A program made the position numbers and the translations under genes. Shown here piece by piece: positions 1 to 7,440 of a DNA stretch of 25,782 nt. The notes beneath the pieces were generated by a model. That model was not told where the DNA came from and did not search any database. It saw only the letters and a list, made by a program, of their open reading frames with translations. The stretch comes from a virus: the IMG/VR virus record IMGVR_UViG_3300025630_000051, positions 1 through 25,782 of that record; one strand, 5' to 3'. Within the stretch, counting starts at the first letter, position 1, and each line of letters starts with the position of its first letter.

Positions 1-57
1 GCCAATTTGTGAGCAAAGCGAACTAATTGACTGTTTATGAGTGACGTAGTCGCTCAT
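1..57 (-). CDS. 5' end of an unidentified gene, cut by the window edge
   Basis: An ATG at 57-55 opens a frame of 19 codons that reaches position 1 without a stop, beginning MSDYVTHKQS. It is the first credible start after the gene-free stretch and lies about 20 bases after a TATAAT-like box. No good Shine-Dalgarno sequence precedes it; only an AAGATGATAG run is visible upstream. The start codon lies inside a 9-bp hairpin (37-57), which could affect translation. Too little is visible for a function, and chance openness over 57 bases cannot be excluded. Confidence 0.35.
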   Translation of the reverse strand, partial: MSDYVTHKQSISSLCSQIG

Positions 58-78
58 TTATTATCTATCTATCATCTT

Positions 79-108
79 ATTATAAATTACCAAGTCATAA
101 GAGCAGAA
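79..108 (-). promoter_or_regulatory. Weak sigma70-type promoter candidate
   Basis: On the minus strand a perfect TATAAT (79-84) lies 18 bases after TTCTGC (103-108), which matches the -35 consensus only partly. Transcription would start near 72, just before the partial gene starting at 57. The -35 box sits within the hairpin-rich stretch. AT-rich DNA gives TATAAT often by chance. Confidence 0.3.
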
Positions 109-154
109 CGTGTTTTTTTGCGTTCCTGCACCTGACACCATCGTTTATGACTTG
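91..154. repeat. Nested inverted repeat (long hairpin)
   Basis: The outer arms caagtcataa (91-100) and ttatgacttg (145-154) are perfect reverse complements. Inside them gcagaacg (103-110) pairs with cgttcctgc (121-129) with one bulged base around a T-rich loop. Two nested stems point to a folded RNA element or a protein-binding site rather than a simple terminator, since no T-run follows on the minus strand. Confidence 0.55.
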
Positions 155-406
155 AAGGTCTTTATGTCCTTGGGTGTGTCTCCCTGCTAATGGCACTATA
201 ACCCCGCTCTCCTTTTTATCAATCCCCAGATACGCAGTTCTTTGGCAGTGGGTCTGCCATCATAGATATAGTGTAGTCCAATATGCTAACTGCTTCAAGT
301 AATCGTTATTTCGCGTTATTAGTCGCAGTTACGGACGGGTCGTTCTTTAACCCCGTTAATGTGCCTTGATTGTGTGTTTGGAAATGTGCCTGATAATGCC
401 TTTGTA

Positions 407-418
407 ATGTATTTATGT
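407..418 (-). promoter_or_regulatory. TAAATA motif, candidate late promoter
   Basis: Minus-strand ACATAAATACA starts immediately after the stop codon of the zinc-ribbon gene and faces the gene-free stretch. It resembles motifs at 12391, 14107, 20388 and 22891, all close to starts of downstream genes. TATAAATA is the known T4 late promoter core and NATAAATA is reported in T4-like cyanophages. This phage is not T4-like, so the role is inferred from position and shared sequence only. Confidence 0.3.
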
Positions 419-591
419 TATATAGCAAAAACCGCCTTAAAAGTGGATTTAAGAGCTAGATAGTCTTTTTTGCTTAACCATTGAATATGTGTGCCACAGT
501 CTTTACAGAACAATCTGGCATAATGCTTATTATCGGGCATCCTAAATACGCCAACATTGCATTTGTCGTGATGTTTTAGACGTGTAATCAT
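418..591 (-). CDS. Small zinc-ribbon protein, 57 aa
   Basis: A small protein with a likely zinc site: HHDKC near the N-terminus and FCKDCGTHIQWLS in the middle, so His/Cys and C-x2-C ligands are present. The HYARLFCKDCG...I.WL pattern recurs in small phage proteins and as an appendage on some phage nucleases, usually with no assigned function. I chose the ATG at 591 because its ATGA overlaps the TGA of the preceding gene. A longer frame from a TTG at 627 would overlap that gene by 40 bases and has no ribosome site. It is the last gene of the small operon read from the promoter at 845-873. A nucleic-acid-binding role is possible but not shown. Confidence 0.75.
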   Translation of the reverse strand: MITRLKHHDKCNVGVFRMPDNKHYARLFCKDCGTHIQWLSKKDYLALKSTFKAVFAI

Positions 592-818
592 TTGTTTAAT
601 GCGTCTGCAATACGTTTGAGTTGCCAACTAATTGCTTTTAGTTGTGACACAACATCATCATATTCTAATTTGTCTTCTTCAATTTTTGTTAGACGATCTA
701 ACTCAGGGTCTGATTGTCTTTCTGCTTCAATTCTTTTGTTTAGATGTTGAAGAACAGAGTCTTCTTTTTCATAATCTTCTTTGCCAAGATTACGGATAAA
801 GTCTTCCATAGATGTCAT
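588..818 (-). CDS. Hypothetical acidic coiled-coil protein, 76 aa
   Basis: I do not recognise a family. The protein is highly charged and probably helical throughout, with a predicted coiled coil toward the end (heptad-like LEYDDVVSQLKAISWQLKRI). It has no signal peptide, membrane segment or cysteine. The start is well supported: AAGGAG lies 7 bases before the ATG at 818, and a near-consensus sigma70 promoter lies at 845-873. It is the first gene of a two-gene operon and ends in an ATGA overlap with the zinc-ribbon gene, so the two are probably translated together. A small regulatory or adaptor protein would fit. Confidence 0.8.
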   Translation of the reverse strand: MTSMEDFIRNLGKEDYEKEDSVLQHLNKRIEAERQSDPELDRLTKIEEDKLEYDDVVSQLKAISWQLKRIADALNK

Positions 819-844
819 AGTTATACTCCTTATTATACTCTACA

Positions 845-873
845 AGTATAACATCAAACTATCTAAAAGTCAA
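845..873 (-). promoter_or_regulatory. Near-consensus sigma70 promoter
   Basis: On the minus strand TTGACT (868-873) and TATACT (845-850) are separated by exactly 17 bases. Each box differs from consensus at one position. Transcription would begin near 838, upstream of the ribosome site of the gene starting at 818. The -35 box abuts the stop codon of the gene ending at 874. This is the clearest host-type promoter I found, and it separates the small accessory genes from the structural operon. Confidence 0.75.
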
Positions 874-1122
874 CTAAAAAATTACTGGTTTGTCTAATTC
901 TGTTGAATGCCATGACGTTTGACACTTAGGACAGTTGAATTTGAAGTAGGGTTGGCCATAATCATAGCAGTCTAATACCCTTTTCATTTGTCCGTGATTG
1001 CCTATTTTGCGTATGTGAATTTTGTCTGCGCCGCATGATGGGCATTCGCGTGTCTTACACCATTTATCATAACGTTCTGCGTTCATGTCTAACGTCACTG
1101 GTTCATATCTCTTGTAACCCAT
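874..1122 (-). CDS. Zinc-ribbon protein, 82 aa
   Basis: Two C-x2-C knuckles are visible, ECPSCG near residue 27 and NCPKC near residue 64, separated by about 35 residues. This is the layout of a rubredoxin/TFIIB-type zinc ribbon. The protein is basic and aromatic-rich, with no membrane segment. AAAGGA lies about 10 bases before the ATG at 1122. It follows the fibre genes after a 21-base gap, so it probably belongs to the tail end of the structural transcript, while the next gene has its own promoter. Small phage zinc ribbons are often DNA-binding or transcription-associated, but no specific role can be assigned. Confidence 0.75.
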   Translation of the reverse strand: MGYKRYEPVTLDMNAERYDKWCKTRECPSCGADKIHIRKIGNHGQMKRVLDCYDYGQPYFKFNCPKCQTSWHSTELDKPVIF

Positions 1123-1143
1123 TACTTCAGGTCCTTTACTTTA

Positions 1144-1596
1144 TTAAGAAGTTGCTATTGCATTTCCTATTTGAACTACTTTCCAATCAGGTCCACCAGC
1201 ACTATCACTTTCAATTACAGCTACAGCAAGACATTCTGTGCCTGCGTCTCCGTTTGAACAAAACGCAATATCGCCTTGTTGTATGTCTGTTCTTGCGTTT
1301 AGTTGTGCTACTGTCTGTGGATTCAAGTTTAGAATATGTTCTAACTTCACTTTGTCTGTGCTAGGATCTAGTGTTAGATCGTTGCCACTTGCACTATTGA
1401 TTTCATCTGGCAAATAAGTTGCCGCAATCTTAGTGCTCGCATTCAACCCTACAACACCATTTGCTGTGTTGCGTCCGCTGATTACGTTTGTTAGTTCTGT
1501 AAGAGCGGCCTTAAGATCTGCTCTTGCTAGGGCAGGACTATCAGTGCCTGCACTTAAATTGGTTGTTGATACATTTCCTGCTGTTCCCCATCCCAT
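1144..1596 (-). CDS. Tail fibre-type structural protein, 150 aa
   Basis: The N-terminus (MGWGTAGNVSTTNLSAGTDS, then ARADLKAAL) matches the N-terminal modules of the genes at 1607-2239 and 20419-21066, so these are paralogues joined to different C-termini. The middle contains GVVGLNASTKIAATYLPDEI, a pattern common in phage tail fibres that precede a distal domain. The C-terminus is short and holds a DSAG motif (1195-1206). AAGGAG lies about 9 bases before the ATG at 1596. A virion location is inferred from the fibre pattern and from its place in the fibre block after the tail tip gene. Confidence 0.7.
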   Translation of the reverse strand: MGWGTAGNVSTTNLSAGTDSPALARADLKAALTELTNVISGRNTANGVVGLNASTKIAATYLPDEINSASGNDLTLDPSTDKVKLEHILNLNPQTVAQLNARTDIQQGDIAFCSNGDAGTECLAVAVIESDSAGGPDWKVVQIGNAIATS

Positions 1597-1606
1597 GTCT
1601 TTCTCC

Positions 1607-2239
1607 TTATGTTACTTTTTCTGTTCCTGAAGCTACTGCTCCATTATTTCTTGCTACGTGAAACTTCACATAGGTATTCTTGCCTGCACTATCTGCCGTG
1701 CCTGTGTCAATAATATGAAATTCTCCAACTGTGCTTGTGCCTAGTGGAGTTGAACTCATTGATGTAATCAGTGTGCCGTTGTATAACACTCTGGTATTGA
1801 TACTGTTTATGTCTACACTTTCACCATCATGCACTACTACTACCTTTTGATTGCCTACATAATTTTGTAGGTCAATGTCATAGTTGTATGCACTATCTGG
1901 ATCACCAACGTGCTGAACAACAATAGTTTTTGCCACTGCTACAACATTAGAACTTGTAGTTCCTTCTGTTGCTGTAATTTCTAGAGTAGGTGCAAAGAAC
2001 ACACCAACTGATTTTGCTGTGCTGGCAGGTCCTACTGTGTTAGGACTTACAAAGTCTAATTTACCTGTTGAACTGTTGTATTGCAATATTTGATCATCAC
2101 CAATAGCGTTTAGATCTATAAAATCTACAATGTCATTTACTGCTTGACTCATTGTTAGTAAGTCTGCTCTTGAATCACTTATTCTGTCACTGTCAGCATC
2201 AAATGATGTGTTGTTTGGTTTTGCTGTTGGCCACGCCAT
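1607..2239 (-). CDS. Tail fibre-type structural protein, 210 aa
   Basis: It begins MAWPTAKPNNTSFDADSDR and shares the module W-[PG]-x(n)-T-x-D/S-A-x-x-D-x-x-x-x-R-x-D-[LI] with the genes at 1144 and 20419. A GDDQILQYNSSTGKLDFVSP segment follows, a turn-and-strand pattern common in phage fibres (compare GDVLKYSSSSGKWEQV in the 20419 gene). The rest is beta-rich with no membrane segment. It carries one DSAG (1682-1693), one DSAY (1886-1897) and several other D-S pairs. The ATG overlaps the stop of the preceding gene by one base (TAATG), indicating translational coupling. Likely part of the tail tip or side fibre; the receptor is unknown. Confidence 0.7.
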   Translation of the reverse strand: MAWPTAKPNNTSFDADSDRISDSRADLLTMSQAVNDIVDFIDLNAIGDDQILQYNSSTGKLDFVSPNTVGPASTAKSVGVFFAPTLEITATEGTTSSNVVAVAKTIVVQHVGDPDSAYNYDIDLQNYVGNQKVVVVHDGESVDINSINTRVLYNGTLITSMSSTPLGTSTVGEFHIIDTGTADSAGKNTYVKFHVARNNGAVASGTEKVT

Positions 2240-3105
2240 TATAGATCCTCCACTAAATTACCTGTCGCATCTCTTCTGAGCTGTGGCAGTCCTGTTACTA
2301 TTGCATCAAACACACATTCAGTTCTTTCTCTGTGACTGTATGTGTCAAAGTCAAATATATTTAACTCTGGCGGAACACTATCTTTGTTCACATAGATAAC
2401 AGGTGTTTCATTTGTAAATGATGATATATAATCATCTTCTGCACTATCTACATCTTGTTCTACATAGTCTATTGTTACATATTTCGGATCAGGCAAATGC
2501 ACTTGGCATACAATTGAACTTACACTACCAATGCCTGCTATTGTATCACTGCTGAGAGTTCTTCTACCTGTTGTGCCACTTAGAGTTGCACTATTGATGT
2601 CTTTCAAAAACTTCTGTCTTTGTTCTGCTTTTAGTTCTACGTTTATGCTTTTTATATAAGGCATATAGATTAAATCGCTGTCGTTTGTATCACCTGCACT
2701 ATCAAATTGGGTATCTACACTAACATCAACTTGAACATATCTTGCACTTATGGGTGCTACTGTTGTTGTGTCTGCATCAACGCTAATTGTGCCTGCTATG
2801 TCTATTTGACCTGCACTTTCTAGAGTGTTACCATATCTAATTGTGTATGTTGGGGCATTGGTTGCGTCTACGTTTATGTTTACGTTGAATACTGCAATAC
2901 TACCGTAGTCAATTATGTCTGTGGTATAAACAAGTGGTAGTTCTGGTTGAACAGGCATACCAACTGTGACGTTGTTGCTGTCCCATACTACCCAACTGTC
3001 CCAATCATTACCTGAACTTGCCGCATCGTAGGTGTCCCAAGTTAGATTAGTTTTTGCTTGGTAATAACCATATGTTTCGTTAAAATATCCGTTTCCTACA
3101 CCCAT
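2239..3105 (-). CDS. Tail structural protein, beta-rich, 288 aa
   Basis: I recognise no named family. The protein starts 3 bases after the tail tip gene stop and is coupled to the next fibre gene, so it belongs to the tail-tip/fibre set. It is rich in Thr, Asp, Val and aromatic residues, and the centre (about 75-165) alternates strands and Asp/Ser turns. The D-S-A series is dense here: DSAG (2692-2703), ESAG (2809-2820), DSAE (2437-2448) and NSAT near 2590. The C-terminus is more charged. Candidate roles are a fibre-attachment or tail-tip accessory protein. Confidence 0.65.
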   Translation of the reverse strand: MGVGNGYFNETYGYYQAKTNLTWDTYDAASSGNDWDSWVVWDSNNVTVGMPVQPELPLVYTTDIIDYGSIAVFNVNINVDATNAPTYTIRYGNTLESAGQIDIAGTISVDADTTTVAPISARYVQVDVSVDTQFDSAGDTNDSDLIYMPYIKSINVELKAEQRQKFLKDINSATLSGTTGRRTLSSDTIAGIGSVSSIVCQVHLPDPKYVTIDYVEQDVDSAEDDYISSFTNETPVIYVNKDSVPPELNIFDFDTYSHRERTECVFDAIVTGLPQLRRDATGNLVEDL

Positions 3106-3108
3106 GTT

Positions 3109-5712
3109 CTACCCACCTAAGTTCTGCGTAAAGCTGACATTTGTGCTTGATGTTGAACTACTAAACCATAATTCATTTAGATAGTTGAAAAACGCTTCAA
3201 TGTTAGTATCACGTCTTACATTGCCTCCGCCTATGTCATATTGATATCCGTTTGGATATGCTTGTTTGAATTCATATAAATTACTGCCGTCTGCAAATTC
3301 CATTAGTGCTACTTCTGTTTCTTTTAACCATTTAACACTTATAAACGCATTTTTTGATCTAGGATAAAAAGCATAATCAATTGGATGATATAAACCTGTT
3401 GCATAATCTTGTCTTGTTCTTATGTTTAGATAAGGATTGTTTACTCCACCTATGTTACTATCTCTAAGAGCAAGTTTTGCTGTGTTTATAACTTGTCCTG
3501 TTGTCTTGTCAATGTGTTCTACTAAGAAATGTGTTATAACACTATCTCTTGGCATGTTCAGTGTCATTAGATAATTGTTACTGCCTCTTTTTGCATGTCC
3601 GTAGATATCTCTATTGATCCTTGCCCAATCATATGATTTGAAGTTTGTTAATTTTTGTAAATCTGTTGAAACGCTGTCATTTAGAATGTAAGGAAATCCA
3701 TCAGGTGTTTCTCCACTGCTGTCTATTTGTGTGCCACCTCTTGGAGGAACACTTGGTGTAGTAAAAGGTGGATAGTAAGTAAGTCCACTGTCACCTGTTG
3801 CAAAATAACCTAAGGAACTTACATCTAGAGCTGTGCGAACTGCATCTTTTCTTGTGGTTCCATTTACATTTATAGCAGGTAGTCTTGCGCCTGTCTGTGG
3901 ATCTCTAGGACCATCTCTACCTACGTTGCCTCTATATGCAAGATACACAATAGCATCACCATATGCCGCTTGTGATATACCAGGCACATAAGGTTGAATA
4001 TAAAATTTTGTAAAGTCTTCAAATTTTGTAATTTTTGTAAGTGGTGTATCAAAACTTGGTGGTAATTCAAACGGAACACCTGCACTATCAATGTCTGGAT
4101 CCAAAGGAGGAAACAAACCTAATGCGTTTTCTGGTAATTCTCTTACATAAGGTATAACTGTAAATTCATCTGGTCTATATAAACTAGGTGGTATTTCAAT
4201 TTGTTCACCTTGCACGAAAGGATATACTGTTGCATCATGTTCTACTGCTTCAATACCTATATTGCCATCTGTAAGCAATTTCATACCTATCACTCTAAAT
4301 GTTTGTAGATTTAGATCCAATACTGTGTCTGTTACTCTAATGATATCACCAACTTCTACATCCAACAGTTCTTGTGTGCCTGTAAATTCAATTGAACGTT
4401 GACTTCTTGACTTTTTGTAAATCATTTGTGCCAAGTCTTGTGCTATACTAGGATTGGTAATTGTGTGAAAAGTAAATTCGCCTGATAGCTCTTCTTCTTT
4501 GTCAATAGTTTTATCACCATCTACTCTGTATACTTCTTGTTGGTTTGTAAATTCTAAATCAGGGTTGACATAGTTTACAATCACTTGGTTAAATTTTGAA
4601 CGTTTACGTTCGCCATTCATTGTGATGCCACCAATAACATTTTTAGATGTTACATCATACGCAACGGTTACAGTTGCTGAAGTTATGTCAGTTGCGTTAC
4701 CGCCATCTTCTACTTTTAGTTTGTATCTACCTTGTGAATAAGGCATTGTGCCTCTAGCACCTGCCAATAATATTTTTGTGTTTTCTATAACTTTGGCACC
4801 TGTGTTTACCACAGCATTCATAGTTAGAGCTCTACCTTGTTGTGTGCTACTGTAGTTGACCTGCTGTTCAAACTTGTCTGCGGCAATCCTAAAACTGCCA
4901 CCATGTATTTTAGCAGTTGAAATACCACAACCATATCTTGGGTTTTCTAAATAATCTAACAAACAGTTGGCAGGATTGAAACTGTATTTTGCGCCACTTT
5001 GTCTGCTGGCATATGTGCCACTTATCAATGATACTGTGCTACCGTGTGCTCTTACGTCATATACTTTTTTACCAAACACATCAAACTTAACATTAGGTAT
5101 ACCACCTGCAAATGGATTGTTGTCTGCGTCTTCTTGTGTTTTAACTTCTTTCCATTCAAAACGCATCACAGCATAAGCAAGTCCTGGTAATGCTCTTGGT
5201 TTCTTTGGCCATGTTGCTGATTCGTTTGCTAACTTACTTTGTCCTTGGTTATCTTCTCCATAGAAGAATTCCATTTTGACTCTGCCTTTGTATCTACCAC
5301 TGTCAACATTGTGTAAGGCATTGATTGCATAGATACCGCCTGCTGGTCCTGGCAATTCAATGTCGTTAATTAGTATTCTACCTACACCTTGTATAGGTCC
5401 TTCACATAGTGCATACACAACATAAAGATATCTGTTGGTTTCACCATTTGTTTCTGAAAATATGTTTATACCACCTGTGCGTCTAAATCCGTATACAACA
5501 GGAATAGGATTGTTTGTGCCTTGTCTTGTTATAACTATGCCTTGTGCTTGTTCTCCTGGATCTCCTACATCTGGTGTGTCAAATGCACCCATTGGATTCA
5601 AAACAAATCCTACAACATCACCAACAAAGTCTACCACAGCTTTGACAACGCCTACGACAGCTTTGACAATACCTTTTACAATACCTGTGATTGCTTTTAC
5701 TACTCCGCCCAT
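3109..5712 (-). CDS. Tail tip / host-specificity protein, lambda J-like, 867 aa
   Basis: The central tip protein that usually contacts the receptor in siphoviruses. The N-terminus (about 3-37) is a hydrophobic, Val/Lys repetitive stretch, typical of J-like proteins. The tip core follows: PIPVVYGFRRTGG, then a long beta-rich region including CEGPIQGVGRILINDIELPG (about 104-123), as in the J/phage-tail_3 family. Later parts resemble fibronectin-like and distal domains. Its place after the tape measure and two hub proteins matches the lambda order H-M-L-K-I-J, although no NlpC/P60 (K) protein is present. It contains one DSAG (4078-4089). It overlaps the upstream GNAT gene by 13 bases. The exact receptor-binding part is unknown. 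Confidence 0.85.
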   Translation of the reverse strand: MGGVVKAITGIVKGIVKAVVGVVKAVVDFVGDVVGFVLNPMGAFDTPDVGDPGEQAQGIVITRQGTNNPIPVVYGFRRTGGINIFSETNGETNRYLYVVYALCEGPIQGVGRILINDIELPGPAGGIYAINALHNVDSGRYKGRVKMEFFYGEDNQGQSKLANESATWPKKPRALPGLAYAVMRFEWKEVKTQEDADNNPFAGGIPNVKFDVFGKKVYDVRAHGSTVSLISGTYASRQSGAKYSFNPANCLLDYLENPRYGCGISTAKIHGGSFRIAADKFEQQVNYSSTQQGRALTMNAVVNTGAKVIENTKILLAGARGTMPYSQGRYKLKVEDGGNATDITSATVTVAYDVTSKNVIGGITMNGERKRSKFNQVIVNYVNPDLEFTNQQEVYRVDGDKTIDKEEELSGEFTFHTITNPSIAQDLAQMIYKKSRSQRSIEFTGTQELLDVEVGDIIRVTDTVLDLNLQTFRVIGMKLLTDGNIGIEAVEHDATVYPFVQGEQIEIPPSLYRPDEFTVIPYVRELPENALGLFPPLDPDIDSAGVPFELPPSFDTPLTKITKFEDFTKFYIQPYVPGISQAAYGDAIVYLAYRGNVGRDGPRDPQTGARLPAINVNGTTRKDAVRTALDVSSLGYFATGDSGLTYYPPFTTPSVPPRGGTQIDSSGETPDGFPYILNDSVSTDLQKLTNFKSYDWARINRDIYGHAKRGSNNYLMTLNMPRDSVITHFLVEHIDKTTGQVINTAKLALRDSNIGGVNNPYLNIRTRQDYATGLYHPIDYAFYPRSKNAFISVKWLKETEVALMEFADGSNLYEFKQAYPNGYQYDIGGGNVRRDTNIEAFFNYLNELWFSSSTSSTNVSFTQNLGG

Positions 5713-6194
5713 GAATCTCTCCCTAGTGGTTTGATATAATGATATCCAACTTCTTTCATTTGACCTCTTTTGAAAAAATAATCACGAGCTTTGTCTACAT
5801 ACTGTTCTTGGCATGCCCATTCATTTGTGTATGCCATAACACTTGCCTGCATAAACAGACAGTTGTTGTCTAAGAACCATGTTTCCATTCTAGCAAATAA
5901 ATCATCTAACAATGTTTTATTTCTTACACTAGGATCAATAAAAATATACAGCAATTCACCATAGAGTTTAGCGTTATAAAATTTTTCGTGTATGGCACCA
6001 ATTGCATAACCTACAAAACGATTATTTTGTTCTGCTACAAATATTTGATAGTTTGTTTGTATCAACATTTCTCTTAGTTGCTTTCTAAGATATGTTCTAT
6101 TGATAGCATCATGATCCATACCACTGTCTTTTGAATGTAGTAGTGTAAGATCTACAAACTTTTCTAATTCTTCTGGTGCAATTGGTCTAATCAT
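5700..6194 (-). CDS. GNAT-family N-acetyltransferase, 164 aa
   Basis: The fold pattern is GNAT: an N-terminal MIRPIAPEELEKFVDL strand-helix, a central FVAEQNNRFVGYAIGAI strand pair, then LLYIFIDPSVRNKTLLDDLF, which corresponds to motif A with a degenerate R-x-x-x-G/A acetyl-CoA loop. Length is normal for the family. It presumably transfers an acetyl group from acetyl-CoA to an amine, but the substrate is unknown. It is coupled by ATGA to the hub gene before it and overlaps the tail tip gene after it. It therefore occupies the slot where lambda-like phages carry K and I, and modification of a virion or host surface component is a reasonable guess. Confidence 0.8.
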   Translation of the reverse strand: MIRPIAPEELEKFVDLTLLHSKDSGMDHDAINRTYLRKQLREMLIQTNYQIFVAEQNNRFVGYAIGAIHEKFYNAKLYGELLYIFIDPSVRNKTLLDDLFARMETWFLDNNCLFMQASVMAYTNEWACQEQYVDKARDYFFKRGQMKEVGYHYIKPLGRDSWAE

Positions 6195-6781
6195 TTCTTA
6201 CCCCATTTTATGTCTAACATACTTTCATGTGAGTATTCCATACCAAAGTCTGTTGGATGTTCTCTTTGAAAGTTTTTAAGACTACTGCGTCTACCATTAC
6301 GTCTGTCAAAGTTTGTAAACTGACTGTTGACTTCAATTGTTACTGTTGCTGTGTCATCAGCATCTTCAATTCTATATCCACCAATTGATCCTTCAAAAAT
6401 ATCTATTGTGTCAATTGTGCCTGAACTATCTGTAATAAGTCCTAGAGCACTATCGCCTGGATCTACAAAAACACGTCTAATAGTAACAGTTTGATTGATT
6501 TGATTGCTGTTGCATAGTTGTCTTACACTTGTGATGTCTAGTGCTGTAAAAATAAGGTTTATGTTTGTAATTTGTAAATCAGCTGTTTCACTTGCTTCAC
6601 TGTAACCTAAAAAATTACCTTGTGCTAGATAAGTTCCGCCAAAGTATGCTGTGATGTCATATGGTGCGTCTGTGTATTTTAAGGTAGTGCCACCATGAAG
6701 ACCAATCTCTATAAGAGTGTATGAAATAAAACTATCACCTGCTAGGTGATTATTAAAGTTTTCATTAAGTCCTCTACTCAT
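6191..6781 (-). CDS. Minor tail / hub protein (gpL, DUF1833/DUF2163-like), 196 aa
   Basis: The segment TLKYTDAPYDITAYFGGTYL, then a region ending in LQITNINLIFTALD, resembles the first domain of tail hub proteins that link the tube end to the J-like tip (lambda gpL, DUF1833 or DUF2163). It lies between the distal tail protein and the GNAT/J pair, as expected. The C-terminus is basic (NFDRRNGRRSSLKNFQ). It contains DSAL (6443-6454) followed shortly by DSSGTID. TAATG coupling to the preceding gene supports the start. I cannot separate the candidate families without a profile search. Confidence 0.65.
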   Translation of the reverse strand: MSRGLNENFNNHLAGDSFISYTLIEIGLHGGTTLKYTDAPYDITAYFGGTYLAQGNFLGYSEASETADLQITNINLIFTALDITSVRQLCNSNQINQTVTIRRVFVDPGDSALGLITDSSGTIDTIDIFEGSIGGYRIEDADDTATVTIEVNSQFTNFDRRNGRRSSLKNFQREHPTDFGMEYSHESMLDIKWGKK

Positions 6782-7440
6782 TAAATTGTCTCTTCTACGT
6801 CTATCTCGTATGCAATTAGGTTGTCAGTTCTGTAGTTAAATTCTTGAACATCTCCAGACATCATCATTCTAAAAGGCACATTGTTGGTTGTTACTGCTTC
6901 TTCATCTGCTAGAGCTTCTACTAATCCTGGTTGGATGTTTAGTGTAGCAAGTCCACCTGAGTCAGTGTTGATATCAGTAGTTACCATATAAACTTTTGTA
7001 TGGTTTGCAAAGCGAACTACATCTCCTGCTTTCAATAAAACTTGATCGCCTAATTGTGTTGAAGCACTATCAGGGAATGTTGTGATTGCAATAGTTGTAT
7101 CTCCTGCACTATGAGCTCCTTCTACAAATACTCTACCATTTATAATGTCTGCTATACTGGCGCCTGTTGTGATGTCTTTTGCTTGTGATTCACTTACACC
7201 TGGTATAACAATATCAAATTCATTTAGAGGTCCTTGTGTCTGTGCCATAAATCCTTGTATAGGTCTAAATTCACCTAAGTTCATAACAGGAAACGCTAAT
7301 GTGCCACTCCATAATGTTGTTGAATTTGTAGCTCTGATAGTTCTACCACTTGCCGCTCTTGTAATTTTTGTTTGTGTGTTCATCTTAAAATTAACAGCGT
7401 TAAATCCTGGTGAACTTGGAAACGTTCCTATATATGCCAT
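6781..7440 (-). CDS. Distal tail-type protein, 219 aa
   Basis: The N-terminus (MAYIGTFPSSPGFNAVNFKM, then LWSGTLAFPVMNLGEFRPIQGF) is typical of marine phage tail proteins encoded right after the tape measure, comparable in place to lambda M. The remainder is beta-rich: IADIINGRVFVEGAHSAGDT, a strand-rich section around residue 130 and a C-terminal NLIAYEIDVEET. HSAG (near 7100) and DSAS (7060-7071) occur in predicted turns. It overlaps the tape measure stop by one base. It probably forms a ring at the tail end, but no specific family is assigned with certainty. Confidence 0.65.
   Translation of the reverse strand: MAYIGTFPSSPGFNAVNFKMNTQTKITRAASGRTIRATNSTTLWSGTLAFPVMNLGEFRPIQGFMAQTQGPLNEFDIVIPGVSESQAKDITTGASIADIINGRVFVEGAHSAGDTTIAITTFPDSASTQLGDQVLLKAGDVVRFANHTKVYMVTTDINTDSGGLATLNIQPGLVEALADEEAVTTNNVPFRMMMSGDVQEFNYRTDNLIAYEIDVEETI

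Larger units (their letters stand above)
58..417 (-). other. Gene-free, hairpin-rich stretch (possible leader or ncRNA)
   Basis: No convincing gene lies between the stop of the zinc-ribbon gene and the next start, the longest such gap in an otherwise packed window. It contains several inverted repeats: 37-57 (9-bp stem, 3-base loop, reaching into the next gene), 91-100 with 145-154 (perfect 10-bp arms), a nested pair 103-110/121-129, 243-259 (perfect 6-bp stem, 5-base loop), and 335-339/352-356. None is followed by a clean T-run on the minus strand, so these are not obvious terminators. A 33-codon GTG frame (196-95) with an AAGGAG 12 bases upstream is possible but weak. I recognise no tRNA or known riboswitch. 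Confidence 0.5.

Noticed and set aside
95-196. 33-codon GTG frame in the gene-free stretch
   Set aside because: The ribosome site is 12 bases away, the start is GTG, and it runs across the nested hairpin. Evidence is too thin for a gene call.
1-417. Group I intron-like string (AGATATAG...TAGTCC near 265-280) or tRNA
   Set aside because: The matching partner segments for an intron core and the TpsiC pattern of a tRNA could not be found, so the match is likely chance.
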